Positions 37,053 through 46,338 are shown, counted from the stretch's first letter. The stretch is DNA of 64,000 bases from Mangrovibacterium lignilyticum (GCF_010882175.1 NZ_WKLH01000002.1:930001-994000); one strand, 5' to 3'. Notes: generated by a model from the letters alone, not told the origin. Numbers and translations: made by a program.

Positions 37053-38249
37053 CTAGAAAGTAGCTGTATCAATCACGTAACGGTAACGTGCTTTTTTATT
37101 GACGACATTCTCCCAGGCTTCGTTAATTTGATCTCCACTGATCATCTGAATTTCCGGTTTCACACCATTATCCGCACAGTAGTGAACAACTTCCTGAGTC
37201 TCTGGAATACCACCGATCAACGAAACATTCAGGTTCACCCGGCTGAACATTAAGCTGAAGGTATTAATCGTTAACTGCCCACCAACAGGAACCCCCACTT
37301 GCGTATAGTGCCCGTCAGGTTTTACGCAGCTTGCATACGATGAAATGTCGTACGCATAAGGAATTGTTGAAATCATATAATCCAGTTTGCCTCTCATTGG
37401 CTGTAGTTTCTTGGGACTATCGACCACAATCACTTCTTTGGCTCCAAACGACTTAATGTCATCCACTTTGTCAGCTGAAGTCGTAAAGGCATACACTTCG
37501 GCCCCTTTTGATACGGCCAATTTTACGGCCATGTGTCCCAAACCACCAATTCCGGCAACACCAACTTTGTCTCCAATTTTGAAGTCAGCTTTCATCAGGG
37601 GCGAATAGGTTGTGATCCCCGCACAAAGCAATGGCGCAGCTTCCTGCATACTGATATGCTCCGGAATATGCACGGCAAAATGATCGCGAACAACAATGTT
37701 CTTTGAATAGCCTCCCTGGGTGATTCCCGTTGGTGATGTTTTATCCGGGTAACCATAGGTGAACAACGTCTGTCCATTCTCGCAGTAGTGTTCATCACCG
37801 TGATTACAATTATCGCAGGCCATACAGCTGTCGACCATACAACCAACTCCGGCACGGTCGCCCACTTTAAACTTGGTCACGTTTTTTCCAACGGCTGCTA
37901 CAATACCAACAATTTCGTGCCCCGGAACTTGGGGGTATTGTTGCGGTCCCCAGTGACCTTTCATTTGGTGAATATCAGAGTGACAAATACTCGCGTACTT
38001 GACATCAATTAGAACGTCATTGTCGCCAACCGCACGACGTTCAAACTCCCAGGGTTGAAGCTTTCCGGATGTATCGAAGGCTGCATAACCTTTCGATTTG
38101 ATATTTTGTTCCATATTTGATGAATTTGAATTATTTGCAAACAAAGTAGCCGGGTTGCTCAATAAAACTGAGGCACCGGCACCAGCCAAAGCCGTTTTCT
38201 GAATAAATTCTCTTCGCGAGCTTTTTCTGTTGAACTGATTTTCACTCAT
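37053..38249 (-). CDS. Zinc-dependent alcohol dehydrogenase (YahK-like) with Tat signal
   Basis: 398-aa medium-chain dehydrogenase. The catalytic-zinc site is visible (ICHSDIH, GHE), as are the four structural-zinc cysteines (CMACDNCNHGDEHYC) and the Rossmann GIGGLGHMAVKLA motif. The residues match YahK-type NADP-dependent aldehyde reductases. Unusually, the protein begins with a twin-arginine signal (SSRREFIQK, then a hydrophobic stretch ending near LFANN), so it should be folded in the cytoplasm with its cofactor and exported. It lies 34 nt after the acetyltransferase gene. Confidence 0.93.
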   Translation of the reverse strand: MSENQFNRKSSRREFIQKTALAGAGASVLLSNPATLFANNSNSSNMEQNIKSKGYAAFDTSGKLQPWEFERRAVGDNDVLIDVKYASICHSDIHQMKGHWGPQQYPQVPGHEIVGIVAAVGKNVTKFKVGDRAGVGCMVDSCMACDNCNHGDEHYCENGQTLFTYGYPDKTSPTGITQGGYSKNIVVRDHFAVHIPEHISMQEAAPLLCAGITTYSPLMKADFKIGDKVGVAGIGGLGHMAVKLAVSKGAEVYAFTTSADKVDDIKSFGAKEVIVVDSPKKLQPMRGKLDYMISTIPYAYDISSYASCVKPDGHYTQVGVPVGGQLTINTFSLMFSRVNLNVSLIGGIPETQEVVHYCADNGVKPEIQMISGDQINEAWENVVNKKARYRYVIDTATF

Positions 38250-38283
38250 ACGATCTGGGTTTAGGATTTATGTTTGAGAATAT

Positions 38284-38853
38284 TTAGTCAATACGCTTGA
38301 TAACCTTTGCCGGGACACCTGCAACAACTGTATTATCCGGAACATCCCGGTTAACCACTGCTCCCGCTGCCACTATCGAATTTTCGCCAACTGTTACACC
38401 TGGTAAAATGGTTGCAGCTGCCCCAATCCAGGCATTTCGTTTAATCACGACTGGTTTTACCGACAAAGCTTTACGTTCTGCCGGGTTTACCGGATGTTCT
38501 TCTGTCAGGATATTCACTTTCGGGCCAATCAACACATCGTCTTCAATGGTTATTGTTCCCATATCGAGCATCGAGCAGAGATGATTGATGTAGACATTTT
38601 TACCAATTCGCGTGAACTGGCCGATGTTCACATACACCGGTATCTGGATCGTCGAACTGGAGTCGAGTGGCTGACCCGTAATCTCGCCCCACTGTTTGCG
38701 AACTTCCTCAACATCGGGAGTTGCATTTAACCCGACCAGCAATTGCGTTGTACGTGTCGCAAATTCGCTGATATCGAGGTACTGCGGATCAGTGTATGGG
38801 ACTGCTTCGCCAGCTTGTAATCGTTCAAAAATGGTTGTGCTCATTTCATTCAA
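38284..38853 (-). CDS. Hexapeptide-repeat acetyltransferase (maltose/galactoside acetyltransferase type)
   Basis: 189-aa left-handed beta-helix O-acetyltransferase. Seen: helical N-terminal part, then hexapeptide repeats ([35 protein letters not shown]), the catalytic-type His in LTEEHPV, and the VAGVPAKVI end. Its ATG overlaps the cupin stop as ATGA, which fixes the start and implies translational coupling. Acceptor unknown. Confidence 0.92.
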   Translation of the reverse strand: MNEMSTTIFERLQAGEAVPYTDPQYLDISEFATRTTQLLVGLNATPDVEEVRKQWGEITGQPLDSSSTIQIPVYVNIGQFTRIGKNVYINHLCSMLDMGTITIEDDVLIGPKVNILTEEHPVNPAERKALSVKPVVIKRNAWIGAAATILPGVTVGENSIVAAGAVVNRDVPDNTVVAGVPAKVIKRID

Positions 38854-39341
38854 TCGTTTACGGTTAAATATTCCTCATCCGTAACCGGCTGCTTCCATTC
38901 CACAATGCCTTTTTCAGTATTTGGAACAATGTAGATGTGGCTCATTGCTGAATCTTTCGAAGCTCCGTGCCAATGCAGCACATTGGGTGGACACTTTACC
39001 ACGTCGCCTTTATGAATGACCTCGATTGGTTCGCCGATTAATTGGTGATAACCAACACCCGAAGTTACAATCAGGATTTGGCCGCTTGGGTGCAAATGCC
39101 AGTTGCTGCGAGCGCCTGCTTCAAAATAGACTTCCCCGGCTGCTGTAGTAAAAACCGAATCATTGGAAACCAAACCAGTGACATAAGCATTTCCGGTAAA
39201 AAACTGAGCAGGTGCTAATTGCCCTTGCTGAAATACTTGCGACACCTGTTTTACGGGATCTTTCTGCGAACTACAGCCTGCCAGTGAAAAAAGCGCAACG
39301 ACTGTACACGCAACAAGTAGATTATTCAATAATTTTCTCAT
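38850..39341 (-). CDS. Cupin-domain lipoprotein
   Basis: 163-aa periplasmic lipoprotein (LFSLAGC lipobox) with one cupin domain: [11 protein letters not shown] and [14 protein letters not shown] carry the metal-binding His residues. It is the exported paralogue of the cytoplasmic cupin at 35274-35675. First gene of the leftward run, divergent from the AraC gene. The ATG at 39371 is an alternative start with ten extra residues. Confidence 0.9.
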   Translation of the reverse strand: MRKLLNNLLVACTVVALFSLAGCSSQKDPVKQVSQVFQQGQLAPAQFFTGNAYVTGLVSNDSVFTTAAGEVYFEAGARSNWHLHPSGQILIVTSGVGYHQLIGEPIEVIHKGDVVKCPPNVLHWHGASKDSAMSHIYIVPNTEKGIVEWKQPVTDEEYLTVND

Positions 39342-39424
39342 ATGTATTGTTCTCTTGTGATTAATCTTCATCGTTTATTTACGAAAAGCAGGATACAAAG
39401 GTCCGCCAAAACTTCCCCAGCGAA

Positions 39425-39460
39425 TTACCCAAATTACGGAAAGACTTACCCCAATTACTG
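39425..39460. promoter_or_regulatory. Candidate AraC operator: direct repeat with 21-bp spacing
   Basis: TTACCCAAATTACGG (39425-39439) and TTACCCCAATTACTG (39446-39460) are identical at 13 of 15 positions, in direct orientation, 21 bp apart start to start (two helical turns). They lie in the 190-bp divergent region between the lipoprotein-cupin gene and the AraC gene, the usual place for an AraC-family operator. Confidence 0.6.
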
Positions 39461-39531
39461 AACATGCATTACAGCCATAACGTATTTGAATTAAGTTCCT
39501 TACTTTTATTGCAGTTAACAAGAACAAGGCT

Positions 39532-40428
39532 ATGAGCGAGATTTTAAAAATCAATTCAGTCGGAGAATACAACAATTTTGTGGGGCAGGAAACCTTGCAT
39601 CCGCTAGTCAGTGTTATTGACTTTGCGAAGATGGATCCCTTCTGCTTTTTCAAAGCACAAATGAATGTTTACGCGATCTTTCTAAAGGATATCAAATGCG
39701 GCAATATCACATACGGGATTAACAATTACGACTATGAAGACGGAACCTTGATTTTTATTGCTCCTGGACAAGTATACGGAGTGGAAAGCAATAACGAGAA
39801 GCGACAGGCACAAGGAACTGCTTTAATTTTCCATCCGGATTTGATTCACGGAACTTCACTGGGAAAACACATTAAGGATTATACCTTCTTCTCCTACGAA
39901 GTAAACGAAGCGCTTCACCTTTCCGCCCGCGAACGAGCAATGGTAAATCAATGTATAGAAAACATTCAATATGAACTGGAACATGCCATTGACACGCATA
40001 GCAAGACGTTAATTGTATCTTACCTTGAACTGTTCCTCAACTATTGCAAACGGTTTTACGAGCGTCAGTTTATTACCCGTGGCCACGTCAACAAAGACCT
40101 GCTGATACGTTTTGAAAAAGTTATGGATGATTATTTCGCTGCCGAAATGGCGCTCGAGCACGGTGCCCCTAGTGTTCGCTATTGCGCCGACAAGCTTTTT
40201 CTCTCGGCTAATTACCTGGGAGACCTATTAAAAAAGGAAACAGGCAAATCGGCACAGGAACATATCCAGCAAAAAATGATTGACTTTGCTAAAGAACGAT
40301 TATTCGACGCCAATAAATCAATCAGTGAAATCGCTTACGAGCTGGGCTTTAAACATCCCCAGCACTTCACCCGGATGTTTAAAAAACAGGTCGGCATGTC
40401 GCCGGCAGAGTACCGGTCGGTGAATTAA
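39532..40428 (+). CDS. AraC-family transcriptional regulator of the redox island
   Basis: 298 aa with a cupin-like N-terminal sensor (about 1-160; FIAPGQVYGVES) and a C-terminal double helix-turn-helix (about 200-295) with RYCADKLFLSANYLGDLLKKETGKSAQEHI and KSISEIAYELGFKHPQHFTRMFKKQVGMSPAEYR. Divergent to the seven-gene leftward run that starts with the lipoprotein cupin; likely its activator. Confidence 0.94.
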   Translation: MSEILKINSVGEYNNFVGQETLHPLVSVIDFAKMDPFCFFKAQMNVYAIFLKDIKCGNITYGINNYDYEDGTLIFIAPGQVYGVESNNEKRQAQGTALIFHPDLIHGTSLGKHIKDYTFFSYEVNEALHLSARERAMVNQCIENIQYELEHAIDTHSKTLIVSYLELFLNYCKRFYERQFITRGHVNKDLLIRFEKVMDDYFAAEMALEHGAPSVRYCADKLFLSANYLGDLLKKETGKSAQEHIQQKMIDFAKERLFDANKSISEIAYELGFKHPQHFTRMFKKQVGMSPAEYRSVN

Positions 40429-40525
40429 AGCAGCAAGGGAATTTATTTAGAGGTTGATATAAAATTAGGGAAAAACATCTACGAAAAAGTCCCCCAAAAA
40501 TAAACTCTGAGGACAAATGAAAATT

Positions 40526-40774
40526 CTATTCAACTTCAGTAGAGTTTACCTTATTAGTAGTTACCAGCAATTTTCTGTTTCTTTTCCCCTGTGATAAAAA
40601 TGAGTAAACGCCCATAAAGCCACCCATAAAACCACTGATGGCGCCGGTTATGCCGTGTGCAAACGCATGGTCAACGACGGTTTCGGGAACAGGAACAATT
40701 AGATAATTCATCAGGAAGCTCATGATAAATCCCATTACTGCGCCAATAATTCCGGCAATTAGTATCTGTTTCAT
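40526..40774 (-). CDS. Small membrane protein
   Basis: 82 aa with two glycine-rich hydrophobic helices (IAGIIGAVMGFIMSF and GITGAISGFMGGFMGVYSF) and a charged tail. The ATG at 40774 is used; the upstream TTG at 40807 would overlap the MFS gene. It starts 19 nt after the MFS stop and is probably co-transcribed with it. Function unknown. Confidence 0.75.
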   Translation of the reverse strand: MKQILIAGIIGAVMGFIMSFLMNYLIVPVPETVVDHAFAHGITGAISGFMGGFMGVYSFLSQGKRNRKLLVTTNKVNSTEVE

Positions 40775-40793
40775 TTTATTCGTTTTTGTTTGA

Positions 40794-41963
40794 TTAATTG
40801 ATTGCAATCCGCAGTGTCTGTCTGCGGATTACGAAATACAGGACAGTTAAAGAAGCCAGGGCAATTCCCAGCACATAAAAGCTCGTATTCATGCCGACCA
40901 GTTTCTGAACCGGCTGAATAATCATCGGTGAGAAAAACATGCCTAAAAAAGTTGCTGTCGTTAACATGCCGATGTATTTACCGCGAACATGAACGGGAAC
41001 CAGGGAAATGACCCACAAGTTACCATTGGGAATTAAAAGGCCCACTCCCAGTCCGCAAGTCATCACTCCCAAAATAACCTGCCAGTAAAGCACGCTGAAA
41101 CCAATAATACAAAAGCCGATTGCCATGGGAATAAAACCCAAGATGTAGATGCTAATAAAATCGAGCTTCATTTTTACGCGTTTGTAAAAGAATGAAGCAA
41201 TGGCTTGTGCAAACGGAAGACTACCAAGTGCCAGCCCAACTTTGTTCCCATTCACCCCTTCCAGCCGTTGCAGAAAGAAAGGCAATTGCACCGGAATGAC
41301 ATAAAAACTCACTGTTGTGATAAACGCGCTGATAAAAGCCAGCCAAACAATCGGAGGAACCGCATCAGAATCTTCAGCGCTGGACACAGATCGCTCCATG
41401 TTCGATTTTGGCTCGTGCAAGGCAAGTGGTACCATAACCATTACAATGGCAGAAAATGCATAGATCAAGAAAGCATATCTCCAGTTTATATCGGTCAATA
41501 CTCCTGCCGTTGTTATAAACAACAATCCACCTAAAGCAACAAATGCTCCCTGCAGTCCCATGAAATGTTCCCGTTTGGCCCCGGTAAAATAATCGCCCAC
41601 CAAGGTTGTGGATACCGTCATGATACCGGCAACCCCCAGACCGAAAATAAAGCGGCCAACCAGGATTCCCCAAAGATCGCTCAACCAAAAGCCGGAGGTT
41701 CCAGCCAAAAGATAGATCAAAAGAGACGCGTTTAACACTTTAATCCGGCCCACTTTGTCGAGTAAGCGGCCTGCCAGCGGAGCAACAATGGCAATCGTCA
41801 ATGCCGGCAGTGTCAACATCATCTTTGTCAAGATCTCCACATTTCCGATACTTTTGAACGTCTCGCTAATGAGTGGTAAAGATGGCGCGATGATCGCATT
41901 TGCTAAAATCGTTAACATGCTCGCTAATAGCAATGTTATCTCCAACAGCTTCGTATTCTTCAT
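40794..41963 (-). CDS. Major facilitator superfamily transporter
   Basis: 389-aa transporter with about 12 predicted transmembrane segments. Seen: the DHA1-type motif A after TM2 (LAGRLLDKVGRIKVL) and motif with GLGVAGIMTVSTTLVGDYF. Probable drug/proton antiporter. The ATG at 41963 (MKNTKLLE) directly precedes TM1; the frame's TTG at 42035 is not needed. It follows the outer-membrane protein gene. Confidence 0.92.
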   Translation of the reverse strand: MKNTKLLEITLLLASMLTILANAIIAPSLPLISETFKSIGNVEILTKMMLTLPALTIAIVAPLAGRLLDKVGRIKVLNASLLIYLLAGTSGFWLSDLWGILVGRFIFGLGVAGIMTVSTTLVGDYFTGAKREHFMGLQGAFVALGGLLFITTAGVLTDINWRYAFLIYAFSAIVMVMVPLALHEPKSNMERSVSSAEDSDAVPPIVWLAFISAFITTVSFYVIPVQLPFFLQRLEGVNGNKVGLALGSLPFAQAIASFFYKRVKMKLDFISIYILGFIPMAIGFCIIGFSVLYWQVILGVMTCGLGVGLLIPNGNLWVISLVPVHVRGKYIGMLTTATFLGMFFSPMIIQPVQKLVGMNTSFYVLGIALASLTVLYFVIRRQTLRIAIN

Positions 41964-42042
41964 CGTATAACTTCGTTTTAACGAGTTTTGTATTCCATCA
42001 AAGTACAATCCCAGGAACAAGATGAAATAGATCAACTCAGGA

Positions 42043-42729
42043 CTAGTTTAAGATCGTACTGATAAAAATTCCCCACTGGTGATTCTCAATTTTCATCGGA
42101 CCATTCCCGTACCAGTCGTAGTTCAGCGCAGCTCCAAACGAAACGGTTTTATAGCTCACTCCCAGGCGACTGTATAAAAAGCTACGATCGTGTTTCCCGG
42201 TTTCTGTCAGGTGACTATACAAGCCCTGTGCACGTGTGTATAACGACCAGGCATCCTTTAATTGAGGGCGATATTCGACGATTGCCAATGATTCGAAATT
42301 ATGAGTTGCTGTTAAATGGAATCCCGAACTCAATACGCCCATAAAAGTGCGACTGTGATAGCCATACTGGGCACCGGCATAAGGTCGGAATCCCCAATTT
42401 GAATTGAACAGCGCACCACCGACAACACTTACATTCTTCACCACATCGTACTTTAATACCGCCATGTTTATTGACTCTCTCAAGAAGTCCTCGTTGTCGT
42501 AATCTGCTTTCAAAAACGACAATCCGAAAAGGCCAAATTTGTTAATCCCGACAAACTTTTTATCGACAATTAACTGCGATGTAAAACCATCCTTTCCCAG
42601 AAATACCTCGAAAGGAATTGGAGCCGAAGGTGCAGCCGGTGCTTCTGCCTCCTGCGCATAAACCGGCTTCGGGGAGAACGCGGCCAAAGCCATCAGTAAA
42701 ACCACTGCTATTTTAATTTTCTTTTTCAT
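42043..42729 (-). CDS. Putative outer-membrane beta-barrel protein
   Basis: 228 aa with signal peptide (MKKKIKIAVVLLMALAAFSPKPVYAQ) followed by a short Ala/Pro-rich segment and repeated amphipathic strands with aromatic girdle residues (FRPYAGAQYGYHSR, LYTRAQGLYSHL, SFGAALNYDWYG). Family not recognised. An ATG at 42750 is possible. It may provide an outer-membrane exit next to the MFS transporter. Confidence 0.75.
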   Translation of the reverse strand: MKKKIKIAVVLLMALAAFSPKPVYAQEAEAPAAPSAPIPFEVFLGKDGFTSQLIVDKKFVGINKFGLFGLSFLKADYDNEDFLRESINMAVLKYDVVKNVSVVGGALFNSNWGFRPYAGAQYGYHSRTFMGVLSSGFHLTATHNFESLAIVEYRPQLKDAWSLYTRAQGLYSHLTETGKHDRSFLYSRLGVSYKTVSFGAALNYDWYGNGPMKIENHQWGIFISTILN

Positions 42730-42825
42730 TTTTCTTTGATTTAAATTCATGATTTCAAAATTGGAGCGCAAACAAGTCCTTCTTATTCAGGCAGGAACGA
42801 TCTCACCCCATCTGGCCATAGCTTC

Positions 42826-43431
42826 TCAAAAGGTTAATGCAACCTCTTGTGCCTTGCCGACAGCATCAGTCAAGAGTTTTTCAGTGTCTTCTGTGAAAAT
42901 GTCCAGGCGATCAGCCGCAATGGTTGTATAATCGGTAATGCCCATGAATCCGAAAATGTTACGCAAATACTTATCGGCCATCTCGATCGATTCAACCGGT
43001 GCTGAAGAATAGTCGCCCCCGCGTGTAATGATATTGACGGCCTTTTTATTTTGGCATAAGCCCACCGGTCCTTTTTCGGTGTAAGTGAAAGTGATACCAC
43101 CAACAGCCACATAATCGATGTAAGCTTTCAGAATAGCCGGAATACCGAGGTTCCAGATTGGCTCGGCAACAACATACTTGTCAGCATCCATAAATTCGTA
43201 GGCAAATTTCAAGACCGGATGATTTCTGTCCTGGTTTTGCACGGCCTGCCGCAATTCCATCATCTTACCTTTTGGCAGGAATTGTAAACCCGCGTCGTAC
43301 AAATCAAGCTCTACCACCTCGTCGCCGGGATTGTTTGCCTTGTAGGTTTCGATAAAACTGTCGGATATCCGGAACGTTCTTGACTCCCCTTCTGCTTTTG
43401 CATTCGTCTTGATGTACAATACTTTACTCAT
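42826..43431 (-). CDS. azoR: FMN-dependent NADH-azoreductase / quinone reductase
   Basis: 201-aa flavodoxin-like oxidoreductase. Seen: MSKVLYIKTNAKAEGESRTFRISDSFIETY with the phosphate-binding loop, the FMN contact PIWNLGIPAILKAYIDY, and NIITRGGDYSS. AzoR-type enzymes carry out two-electron reduction of quinones and azo compounds. The ATG at 43431 is preferred over the TTG at 43473. Its leader contains long A-tracts and nested palindromes (43568-43623). Confidence 0.92.
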   Translation of the reverse strand: MSKVLYIKTNAKAEGESRTFRISDSFIETYKANNPGDEVVELDLYDAGLQFLPKGKMMELRQAVQNQDRNHPVLKFAYEFMDADKYVVAEPIWNLGIPAILKAYIDYVAVGGITFTYTEKGPVGLCQNKKAVNIITRGGDYSSAPVESIEMADKYLRNIFGFMGITDYTTIAADRLDIFTEDTEKLLTDAVGKAQEVALTF

Positions 43432-43591
43432 TTTCTGTTTTTTTTTTCTGTTCTGCACTTGTTTAACTTTCAACTCAGCCCTGAGGCTTTTTACAATCTT
43501 GTCCTGCGTGTCTGTATGAATCCGGAGACGGATCCGTCAACGCATAGCAAACCCATTTAAAGCCCGATTTTTTTTTTTTTTTAGCTTTATG

Positions 43592-43623
43592 GTCATGACG
43601 TCATAAAGGCGCCTTTTTATGAC
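43592..43623. promoter_or_regulatory. Nested palindromes upstream of azoR
   Basis: GTCATGAC (43592-43599) overlaps ATGACGTCAT (43595-43604), followed by an inverted repeat GTCATAAAGGC/GCCTTTTTATGAC (43600-43623). Four GTCAT/ATGAC half-sites in 32 bp lie between the Crp-like gene and azoR and suggest a dimeric regulator site. Confidence 0.45.
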
Positions 43624-43704
43624 AATCGATATAGTTTATTGAAAAAGATTGTGATACAAATGTAGATTCCTGGTTGCGGAATTCTTTTTACAAATGTTAA
43701 AAAG

Positions 43705-44268
43705 TTACTTTTTAGATCTGATCCGGCTGAGAGATACCTGGGAGATCCCCAGAAAAGCGGCTGTATCGCCTAAGCTGATTCGCTGTTGCAGATGTCCGTA
43801 TTCCCTTAAAAACTTGGTATAGCGCCCAGTGGCATCAAGATAAAGCAGCCCTTTAAGATTGGAGATGGCCGTGTAGGCAACAATAGAGACAAATTTCCGG
43901 GCAAAGGTTTCAAACGAATGATGCCGTTGACAAAGCCCTTCGAAATCGTCATACTCCAGGTGAATAATTGTTGTATCCTCCAAGGCCAGGGTGGAATATT
44001 CAGCAGGCGAATCATTGAAGAAGCTATCGGTAGCAATGAAAAAATGATCTTCTTCGAAGAAGCGAAAAACATACTGGTTGCCATCATGATAGTAAAAATG
44101 TTTGGCCAGACCGGATTCGATGAAAAAAAGATTTTTACAAACCTTCCCTTCCTGGTGGATTAATTCCCCTTTACGGTAAGAAGTTGTGTGGAGGCAATTC
44201 ACCAATTCTTCAGTTGCTTTATCTGACAAAGCTGAAATATGATTTACTTTTTCGATAAACGCTTGCAT
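43705..44268 (-). CDS. Crp/Fnr-family transcriptional regulator
   Basis: 187 aa with an N-terminal cyclic-nucleotide-binding-like jelly roll (YRKGELIHQEGKVCKNLFFIESGLAKHFYY) and a short C-terminal helix-turn-helix (GDTAAFLGISQVSLSRIRSKK). The ligand-binding residues for cAMP are not evident, as in most Bacteroidota members of this family. Same strand as azoR, 273 nt upstream of it; a likely regulator of azoR. Confidence 0.93.
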   Translation of the reverse strand: MQAFIEKVNHISALSDKATEELVNCLHTTSYRKGELIHQEGKVCKNLFFIESGLAKHFYYHDGNQYVFRFFEEDHFFIATDSFFNDSPAEYSTLALEDTTIIHLEYDDFEGLCQRHHSFETFARKFVSIVAYTAISNLKGLLYLDATGRYTKFLREYGHLQQRISLGDTAAFLGISQVSLSRIRSKK

Positions 44269-44760
44269 TGATTAAATCTTGAATAAATTTCCTCAGAAGA
44301 CCTTACCGTACTTTGTAAGTAAGAGGACCTCCGAGCCGTTGAATATAGTTAATATCTTCCTTTTGCCGAAAATTGGAAACCATTGCGCGGTGTAAAACAC
44401 ATTTCGATTTCTTGTGGACAGGTTTGTCGTCTTTAATTATCTTAAGGCCTCCAAATAAAATAGTCGATCTCCACCGATGAAAAAATCGGTTTTAAAGACC
44501 GTCCATGCAATCAACTGAGTTTTCAAAAGTGAATTAAACACAAGTCCCTAAGCATACCGGAACTGTCAGCTGCAATAGGCTAATTTGATAACAAAAGGTG
44601 TTCATTTTCGACAAGACAGGCAATCATGAACTTTTTGCAAAAGGTTTAGCCGTTTTTGTCAAGGAAAAATTCACTCAAAAAACTATTCTTGTATGCGGCA
44701 TCTTCCAATACCTGCAGTTTCTTATTTTTAGAATCAATAAACAACCAAACTAAACAAAGT
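44269..44760. other. Divergent intergenic region between crp-like and GH39 genes
   Basis: 492 bp. It contains CTTAC/GTAAG arms (44302-44306 and 44315-44319) 34-51 nt upstream of the crp-like start, possibly an autoregulatory site, and a weak CCGAT/ATCGG hairpin at 44474-44489. No exact TAnnTTTG promoter and no gene seen. A plus frame opens at a TTG (44656) but the signal peptide starts at 44761. Confidence 0.5.
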
Positions 44761-46338
44761 ATGAAAATATCATCTGTTGTTTTTTGCCTCGCCATATTCC
44801 TGTCAATGCAGAGCGTCCTCGCTCAAAGCAATTCGGGGGAACGGCTTATCTCGGTAAATCTGCAAAACGAAAAAGGCCCGATGAACACCATGTTCAAGGA
44901 GTGCATTGGTGCCGGCCGCGCCAACGAAGGCTTACGGGCCGATTGGCAGCAACAATTGGAAATAGTCAAACAGGATTGTGATTTCAAATACATTCGTATG
45001 CACGGTTTGCTAACCGACGATATGGCTGTTTACAAAGAAGATCGCCAGGGAAACCCCGTATATAATTTTCAATACATCGATGTGTTGTACGATTACATCC
45101 TGGAAATTGGGATGAAGCCTTTTGTAGAACTCGGTTTTATGCCGAATGCACTGGCTAGCGGCGACCAAACCATTTTCTGGTGGCGCGGCAACGTGACGCC
45201 TCCCAAAGATTACAACAAATGGGAAGCGCTGATCCGCAACCTGGTTCAACACTGGACCGACCGTTACGGCGAAGAAGAAGTTAAAACCTGGTACTTCGAA
45301 GTCTGGAACGAGCCAAACCTCTCTCCCGGCTTCTGGACCGGTACACAGGACGAATATTTTAAACTGTATCAATACGCGGCACAAGGTGTTAAGGCCGTCA
45401 ATCCGGCCTATAAAGTTGGTGGACCAGCAACAGCCGGAGCTGCCTGGGTACCCGAGACCATCGCATTCTGCGAAAAGAACAACGTGCCCATTGATTTTAT
45501 CAGCACGCACTCCTACGGGGTAGATGTCGGCTTTTTAGATGAATTTGGAGGTACGGGCACACGTCTAAGTGCAAACGACCGGGCAGTCAGCCAGGATGTC
45601 ATTAACTCCAGAAAACAGATCACGGAATCGACTAAACCGCAACTCGAATTACACTATACAGAGTGGAGTTCTTCGTACACACCGGCCGATCCCATTCACG
45701 ACAGCTATCACGAAGCGGCCTATATTCTAAACAAGATTAAGCAAATAGGCGATGCAGCTACTTCCATGTCGTACTGGGTATTCACCGATATCTTCGAGGA
45801 ACCGGGCCCACGCTTTACGCCCTTCCACGGTGGCTTCGGACTAATGAATACGCAAGGCATTAAAAAGCCGGCCTATCAAGCCTACGCGCTCCTGAACAAA
45901 CTAGGCGATACCGAATTGGCAAATACCGACGATAAATCGTGGGCTTGCAAAAACGAACAGGGTAATTTCCAGCTTTTGCTTTGGGATTACACTTATACCC
46001 TGCCCGACGACTCAATTAACAACCAGGATTACTACATTCGGAATTTACCAGCGAAAAGCAAAGGTTCGTGTCGTGTCTCCATTTCCGGTGTTCCGCAAGG
46101 AAACTACCAGCTTGAGGTCTACCAGGTTGGTTACATGCACAATGATCCATATAGTCTTTACGACCAATTGGGTAAGCCCAGTCAACTGAGCAAGCAACAG
46201 GTTGAATTTCTAAAAGAAAGCAGCAACGGAATGCCTGAAAAATCAGAATTAGTGAAAGTGAAGGCTGACGGCAGCTTCGAGCGGGAAATTCCACTCCATG
46301 AAAACGATGTGTATCTGCTTCGCTTTAGAAAGTTGTAA
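44761..46338 (+). CDS. GH39 glycoside hydrolase (probable beta-xylosidase)
   Basis: 525-aa secreted TIM-barrel glycosidase. Signal peptide MKISSVVFCLAIFLSMQSVLAQ. GH39 signatures: YIRMHGLLTDDM, the acid/base in YFEVWNEPNLSPGFW (Glu184), and the nucleophile in LHYTEWSSSY (Glu301), then a beta-sandwich tail. GH39 enzymes are mainly beta-xylosidases, with some iduronidases and arabinosidases. Followed 50 nt later by a GH43 in the same direction, a classic xylan side pair. Confidence 0.92.
   Translation: MKISSVVFCLAIFLSMQSVLAQSNSGERLISVNLQNEKGPMNTMFKECIGAGRANEGLRADWQQQLEIVKQDCDFKYIRMHGLLTDDMAVYKEDRQGNPVYNFQYIDVLYDYILEIGMKPFVELGFMPNALASGDQTIFWWRGNVTPPKDYNKWEALIRNLVQHWTDRYGEEEVKTWYFEVWNEPNLSPGFWTGTQDEYFKLYQYAAQGVKAVNPAYKVGGPATAGAAWVPETIAFCEKNNVPIDFISTHSYGVDVGFLDEFGGTGTRLSANDRAVSQDVINSRKQITESTKPQLELHYTEWSSSYTPADPIHDSYHEAAYILNKIKQIGDAATSMSYWVFTDIFEEPGPRFTPFHGGFGLMNTQGIKKPAYQAYALLNKLGDTELANTDDKSWACKNEQGNFQLLLWDYTYTLPDDSINNQDYYIRNLPAKSKGSCRVSISGVPQGNYQLEVYQVGYMHNDPYSLYDQLGKPSQLSKQQVEFLKESSNGMPEKSELVKVKADGSFEREIPLHENDVYLLRFRKL

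Noticed and set aside
44474-44493. CCGAT/ATCGG hairpin followed by TTTT before GH39
   Set aside because: Only a 5-bp stem and no plus-strand gene upstream; too weak for a terminator.
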